Below, in pieces: positions 6,105 through 8,648 of a DNA stretch of 8,648 bases; position 1 is the first letter of the stretch, and the number at the start of each line of letters is the position of its first letter. The DNA is from Clostridia bacterium (GTDB lineage Bacteria; Bacillota; Clostridia; Clostridiales; Clostridiaceae). The stretch covers positions 1 to 8,648 of the forward strand of contig RZYZ01000085.1 in assembly GCA_009930125.1 (NCBI GenBank), given 5' to 3'. Under the pieces are notes generated by a model. That model was given only the letters and a program-made list of their open reading frames with translations. It was not told where the DNA came from and did not search any database. A program made the translations under genes and the position numbers.

Positions 6105-7946
6105 AGGTTCTTCCGTCACAGGTGGTGTATCCGGTCCTGATACCTTTGTGAGATAGTCAATGGAGACATACCCGGTTCTGCCGCTGTAGGTGACCTGCGC
6201 CCAGTTTCCTTCAATCTTCTCAATGGTCAGCTTCGTTCCTTTCGGAATGGTCAGGATGATGCCATAATTTGTTCCAGGGCCACTTCTGAGATTCAGATTG
6301 TAGGTGTTCTCACGAATATCCTCATCTGCTGGCACTTCAACTACCGGTTCATCATAAGGGCTCATGTAGTTCTTTGAAGCATATCCTTCATAACCTTTAT
6401 AAGTAAGCTTCCCCCATTTTCCTGTAAAGGACTCCACTGTTACGATCGTTCCTTTAGGAAGCACAGTGAGTACTTTTGATGATCCATCAGGCTCCGCTCT
6501 CATGTTAAGATTCCCTGTGATGATCATCTTGTCATTCACAATTGCAGGCTCTTCCGGTGCTGGTTCTGGAGTCGGCTCTGGTTCAGGTTCCGGAGTCGGT
6601 TCTGGAGTTGGTGTAGGTGTTGGTTCAGGTTCCGGAGTCGGTTCTGGAGTTGGTGTTGGTGTTGGCTCTGGCTCTGGAGCTGGTTCCACTGTCAGCTTCT
6701 TGAGATAGGCTGCTGAGGAATAACCGGTTCTGCCATTGTAGATCAGCTTCGCCCAGCCTCCGCTTTCACTGAGGACTGTCACCTTGCTTCCCTTAGGAAT
6801 GGTGAGCAGAATGGCTGCTGAAATACTGCCTGAACTTCTCATATTGAGGTTTTCTATGGTTTCTCTGATGTCATTTGAGGGTTCCGGAGTTGGTGTTGGT
6901 GTTGGTGCTGGAGCACTTGTGGATACTTTCGTCAGATAATTCGTCGAAACGTATCCGGTTTTCCCTCCATAGCTGACCTTTGCCCAGGTTCCTGAAACAC
7001 TCTGCACCGTGAGCTTGGTACCCTTGGGTATCACACTCAGCACACTGCTTGTGATGGAACTTGCGCTTCTGAAATTGAGATTGGCAGTGGTCTGCCTCAC
7101 ATCATTTTCAGTCTCTTGGGGAGGCTCCGGTGTGGGTGTGGGCGCTGGTGCAGGAGTGGTGGTTGAAACAACCGTAAGGTAACTGGTGGAGACATATCCT
7201 GTCTTTCCGCCATAGGTGACCTTCGCCCAGCCTCCGCTCTGACTTAATACGGTTACTGTAGTATTCCTTGGTATGGTTAATAGTATACTGTTATGAGTTC
7301 CAGCACCTGATCTCATATTGAGATTCGCCGTGGTCTTTCTGATGTCCGTACCAGACTCGGGTGCTGTATTGTCCGGCTGTGACGGTGCCGGAGTGGATGA
7401 TGTCACAGATCTCAGATAGTTCGTGGAAACATATCCGGTCTTTCCGCTGTAGCTGACCTTCGCCCAGGAACCTGAAACAGACTGCACAGTCAGTGTGGTG
7501 CCCTTAGGTATGGTGAGCAGAATGGAGTTTGACAGACTTGCGCCGCTTCTCATATTGAGATTCGCCGTAGTTTCTCTCTTGTCCGTGGTGGTGCTTGGCG
7601 CAGATGGCGCAGCAGCAGCTGAAGCAGAGAATGACACATAGGATGGGTTCGCGCTGATGTAGAGTCCATTAGACAGCTTATACATCTCTTTTCCATCAAC
7701 TGAATGCTTCTCTGTGACCTGAAGGGTGGTGCCCTTGCTATATGTTCTTGTCTTTGCATTCCAGTCCGGACCGCTGTATGCCCATAGTGAATATGCAGTG
7801 ACGGTAAGATTTCCTGTCTGAGTATTGATTACTGCCGCTTCTACAACTGTATCGATCCGATTCATCGGTAAAGCCGTAGCAGATAGACTCATCACTAAGG
7901 CAATACTAGTATGGAACAATACTTTTTTCGCTCGTTTGCTTAACAT
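6102..7946 (-). CDS. secreted SH3b-repeat cell-wall protein (N-terminal half of a probable modular amidase)
   Basis: A 614-residue exported protein. Residues 1-38 form a signal peptide: a basic start (MLSKRAKK), a hydrophobic core (VLFHTSIALVMSLSATALP) and a likely cleavage near VEAA. A divergent SH3-like domain (about 40-106) is followed by six bacterial SH3 (SH3_3) repeats at about 122-181, 201-260, 282-341, 359-419, 472-531 and 543-602. Each repeat shows NLNMRS, a TIPKGT turn, W-AKV and TGYVS-YL. Such domains usually bind peptidoglycan or cross-bridge peptides. Pro/Thr/Glu linkers separate them, the longest at 421-468. No catalytic domain lies before the TAA at 6102; the amidase follows in the same frame. 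ATG 7946 has AAAGGAG about 6 bases upstream and its own promoter. As it stands, the product would be a wall-binding protein without enzyme activity. Confidence 0.92.
   Translation of the reverse strand: MLSKRAKKVLFHTSIALVMSLSATALPMNRIDTVVEAAVINTQTGNLTVTAYSLWAYSGPDWNAKTRTYSKGTTLQVTEKHSVDGKEMYKLSNGLYISANPSYVSFSASAAAAPSAPSTTTDKRETTANLNMRSGASLSNSILLTIPKGTTLTVQSVSGSWAKVSYSGKTGYVSTNYLRSVTSSTPAPSQPDNTAPESGTDIRKTTANLNMRSGAGTHNSILLTIPRNTTVTVLSQSGGWAKVTYGGKTGYVSTSYLTVVSTTTPAPAPTPTPEPPQETENDVRQTTANLNFRSASSITSSVLSVIPKGTKLTVQSVSGTWAKVSYGGKTGYVSTNYLTKVSTSAPAPTPTPTPEPSNDIRETIENLNMRSSGSISAAILLTIPKGSKVTVLSESGGWAKLIYNGRTGYSSAAYLKKLTVEPAPEPEPTPTPTPEPTPEPEPTPTPTPEPTPEPEPEPTPEPAPEEPAIVNDKMIITGNLNMRAEPDGSSKVLTVLPKGTIVTVESFTGKWGKLTYKGYEGYASKNYMSPYDEPVVEVPADEDIRENTYNLNLRSGPGTNYGIILTIPKGTKLTIEKIEGNWAQVTYSGRTGYVSIDYLTKVSGPDTPPVTEEP
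6141..7583 (-). repeat. six SH3b-domain-coding repeats
   Basis: The six repeats, in coding order, occupy about 7583-7404, 7346-7167, 7103-6924, 6872-6690, 6533-6354 and 6320-6141, each about 180 bp. The first and third share TVQSVSG-WAKVSY, and the second and fourth share TVLS-SGGWAK. This A-B-A-B order suggests that a two-domain block was duplicated. The fifth is the most divergent (KGYEGYASKNYM). Confidence 0.9.
6580..6663 (-). repeat. 42-bp tandem duplication in the Pro/Glu/Thr linker
   Basis: Two direct copies of a 42-base unit (6580-6621 and 6622-6663) differ at one base (6614 versus 6656). Each encodes 14 residues of TPTPTPEPTPEPEP type, in frame, within the longest linker of the SH3b protein. 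Near-identity points to a recent slippage or recombination duplication. Confidence 0.88.
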
Positions 7947-7989
7947 AATCTACTCCTTTCATACTAAAATTATTCAATGTCTACCTAAT

Positions 7990-8017
7990 GTTATAATTAA
8001 TTCATAAGTTCTGCCAA
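7990..8017 (-). promoter_or_regulatory. promoter of the SH3b/amidase locus
   Basis: TTGGCA (8017-8012) and TATAAC (7995-7990), each 5 of 6 to consensus, are separated by 16 bases. Predicted initiation near 7983 gives a leader of about 37 bases with the AAAGGAG ribosome binding site. No terminator is visible between the helicase stop and this promoter, so readthrough from the helicase gene may also contribute. Confidence 0.6.
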
Positions 8018-8066
8018 TTGATTAAGCGTCATTAAAAATATTTCACATTTCCTCTGATAGAATCGA

Positions 8067-8648
8067 TCACTGGTTCTGATTTTCCCAGTCCCGTAGAGGC
8101 TGCCATTCCTCGGGCAGAAGATGTTTGTACTGGGCCCAGGAATAACGAAGATCCATGAGCAGCACAAGCCCCTGATCCGTTTCAGAGCGGATCACCCTCC
8201 CTGCCGCCTGCAGTACGCGATTGATGCCCGGATAGATATAGGCATACTCAAATCCCAGATTATCCCTGGCGAAATAATCCTTTATGAGATCCCTTTCATA
8301 AGACACCTGAGGATCCCCCACGCCGACAACTGAAGTCCCAATGAGCGCTTCGCCCGCCAGATCGATCCCCTCAGAAAAAATCCCCCCTAAAACCATGAAC
8401 GCCACAAAGCTCTTCTCTCTTTCAGCATAAAACAGTGACAGCACTTCATCTCTTTCTTTTTCTCCCAGACTTGGTTCCTGAATATAGGTTTCAAAGAAAT
8501 CACCATACTTCTCCATGAATATTTCGTGAACATCACGCATATACTTATAGGATGGAAAAAAGGCGATGTAGTTCCCTTTTTTACCGCTGACCATCTTATG
8601 GATGTTCTCGCTGATACCCGAGAAACTCTCTTCTCTCTTTCTGTACCG
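8067..8648 (-). CDS. DinG/Rad3-like ATP-dependent DNA helicase, C-terminal part (partial)
   Basis: The C-terminal 193 residues of a superfamily 2 helicase of the XPD/Rad3/DinG type; such enzymes unwind DNA 5'-3' in repair, and many carry an iron-sulfur cluster in the missing part. The frame stays open to the right edge with coding-like sequence (RYRKREESFSGISENIHK), so the ATG at 8594 is internal and the true start lies outside the window. Visible helicase motifs are GNYIAFFPSYKYM (motif IV region), GGIFSEGIDL (motif V) and QAAGRVIRSETDQG (motif VI, with the arginine finger). Family members run to about 700-800 residues. The Walker A and B motifs are not in view, so intactness of the whole gene cannot be judged. 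Confidence 0.9.
   Translation of the reverse strand, partial: RYRKREESFSGISENIHKMVSGKKGNYIAFFPSYKYMRDVHEIFMEKYGDFFETYIQEPSLGEKERDEVLSLFYAEREKSFVAFMVLGGIFSEGIDLAGEALIGTSVVGVGDPQVSYERDLIKDYFARDNLGFEYAYIYPGINRVLQAAGRVIRSETDQGLVLLMDLRYSWAQYKHLLPEEWQPLRDWENQNQ

Noticed and set aside
6466..6708. Plus-strand ORF encoding a Gly/Ser/Val repeat protein
   Set aside because: It is the antisense shadow of the Pro/Glu/Thr linker in the SH3b gene; the repeat pattern follows from the codons on the other strand, and it has no ribosome binding site.
6141..7583. CRISPR-like spaced repeats
   Set aside because: The repeats are about 180 bp, in frame, and encode SH3b domains; the intervening sequence is coding linker.
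8041..8066. Terminator after the helicase gene
   Set aside because: No stem with a T-run could be found between the helicase stop and the next promoter.

Overview
The window looks like ordinary chromosome from a Gram-positive anaerobe of the Bacillota, most likely a clostridial lineage. The reasons are strong AGGAGG-type ribosome binding sites, short intergenic gaps with compact stem-loop terminators, a paired DUF1659/DUF2922 small-gene unit, an SH3b-repeat/Amidase_3 cell-wall protein, and the Rad3-type helicase found in such genomes. By eye the GC content is moderate (mid to upper 40s percent). No species can be named, and there are no rRNA, tRNA, CRISPR or transposon sequences.

Layout, left to right; all genes are on the minus strand except the epimerase. 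Positions 1-24 hold the first codons of a gene translationally coupled to acpS. acpS (24-395) has its own promoter. A terminator (509-543) separates it from a YihY/BrkB-family membrane protein (567-1547), which has a promoter and a leader hairpin. Another terminator (1709-1752) ends a two-gene operon of small conserved unknowns: DUF1659 (1982-2203), then DUF2922 (1762-1968). Divergent from these is a LacX-like aldose 1-epimerase on the plus strand (2337-3209). It converges on an FGGY gluconate kinase (3251-4723), and the two share one bidirectional terminator (3218-3250). Upstream of the kinase is a long hairpin terminator (4817-4855) for the cell-wall locus 4878-7946. The right edge (8067-8648) is the C-terminal end of a DinG/Rad3-like helicase.

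The most notable region is 4878-7946. An exported SH3b-repeat protein (6102-7946) and an N-acetylmuramoyl-L-alanine amidase (4878-6068) lie in the same reading frame. Only one TAA (6102-6104) and 11 sense codons separate them. The amidase half has no signal peptide, a poor start, and a first Ig-like domain that seems to begin before its only candidate start. Read through the TAA, the locus would encode one modular secreted cell-wall hydrolase of about 1022 residues: signal peptide, a divergent SH3-like domain, six SH3b repeats, two Ig-like repeats and Amidase_3. This is either a recent nonsense mutation, a sequencing error, or recoding/readthrough. The six SH3b domains show an A-B-A-B pattern, and a Pro/Glu/Thr linker contains a 42-bp tandem duplication, so the gene appears to grow by repeat duplication.

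The remaining genes are housekeeping: lipid and carrier-protein activation (acpS), sugar metabolism (epimerase, gluconokinase) and DNA repair (helicase). The genuinely uncharacterised part is the DUF1659/DUF2922 pair, whose two products look alike in predicted layout.
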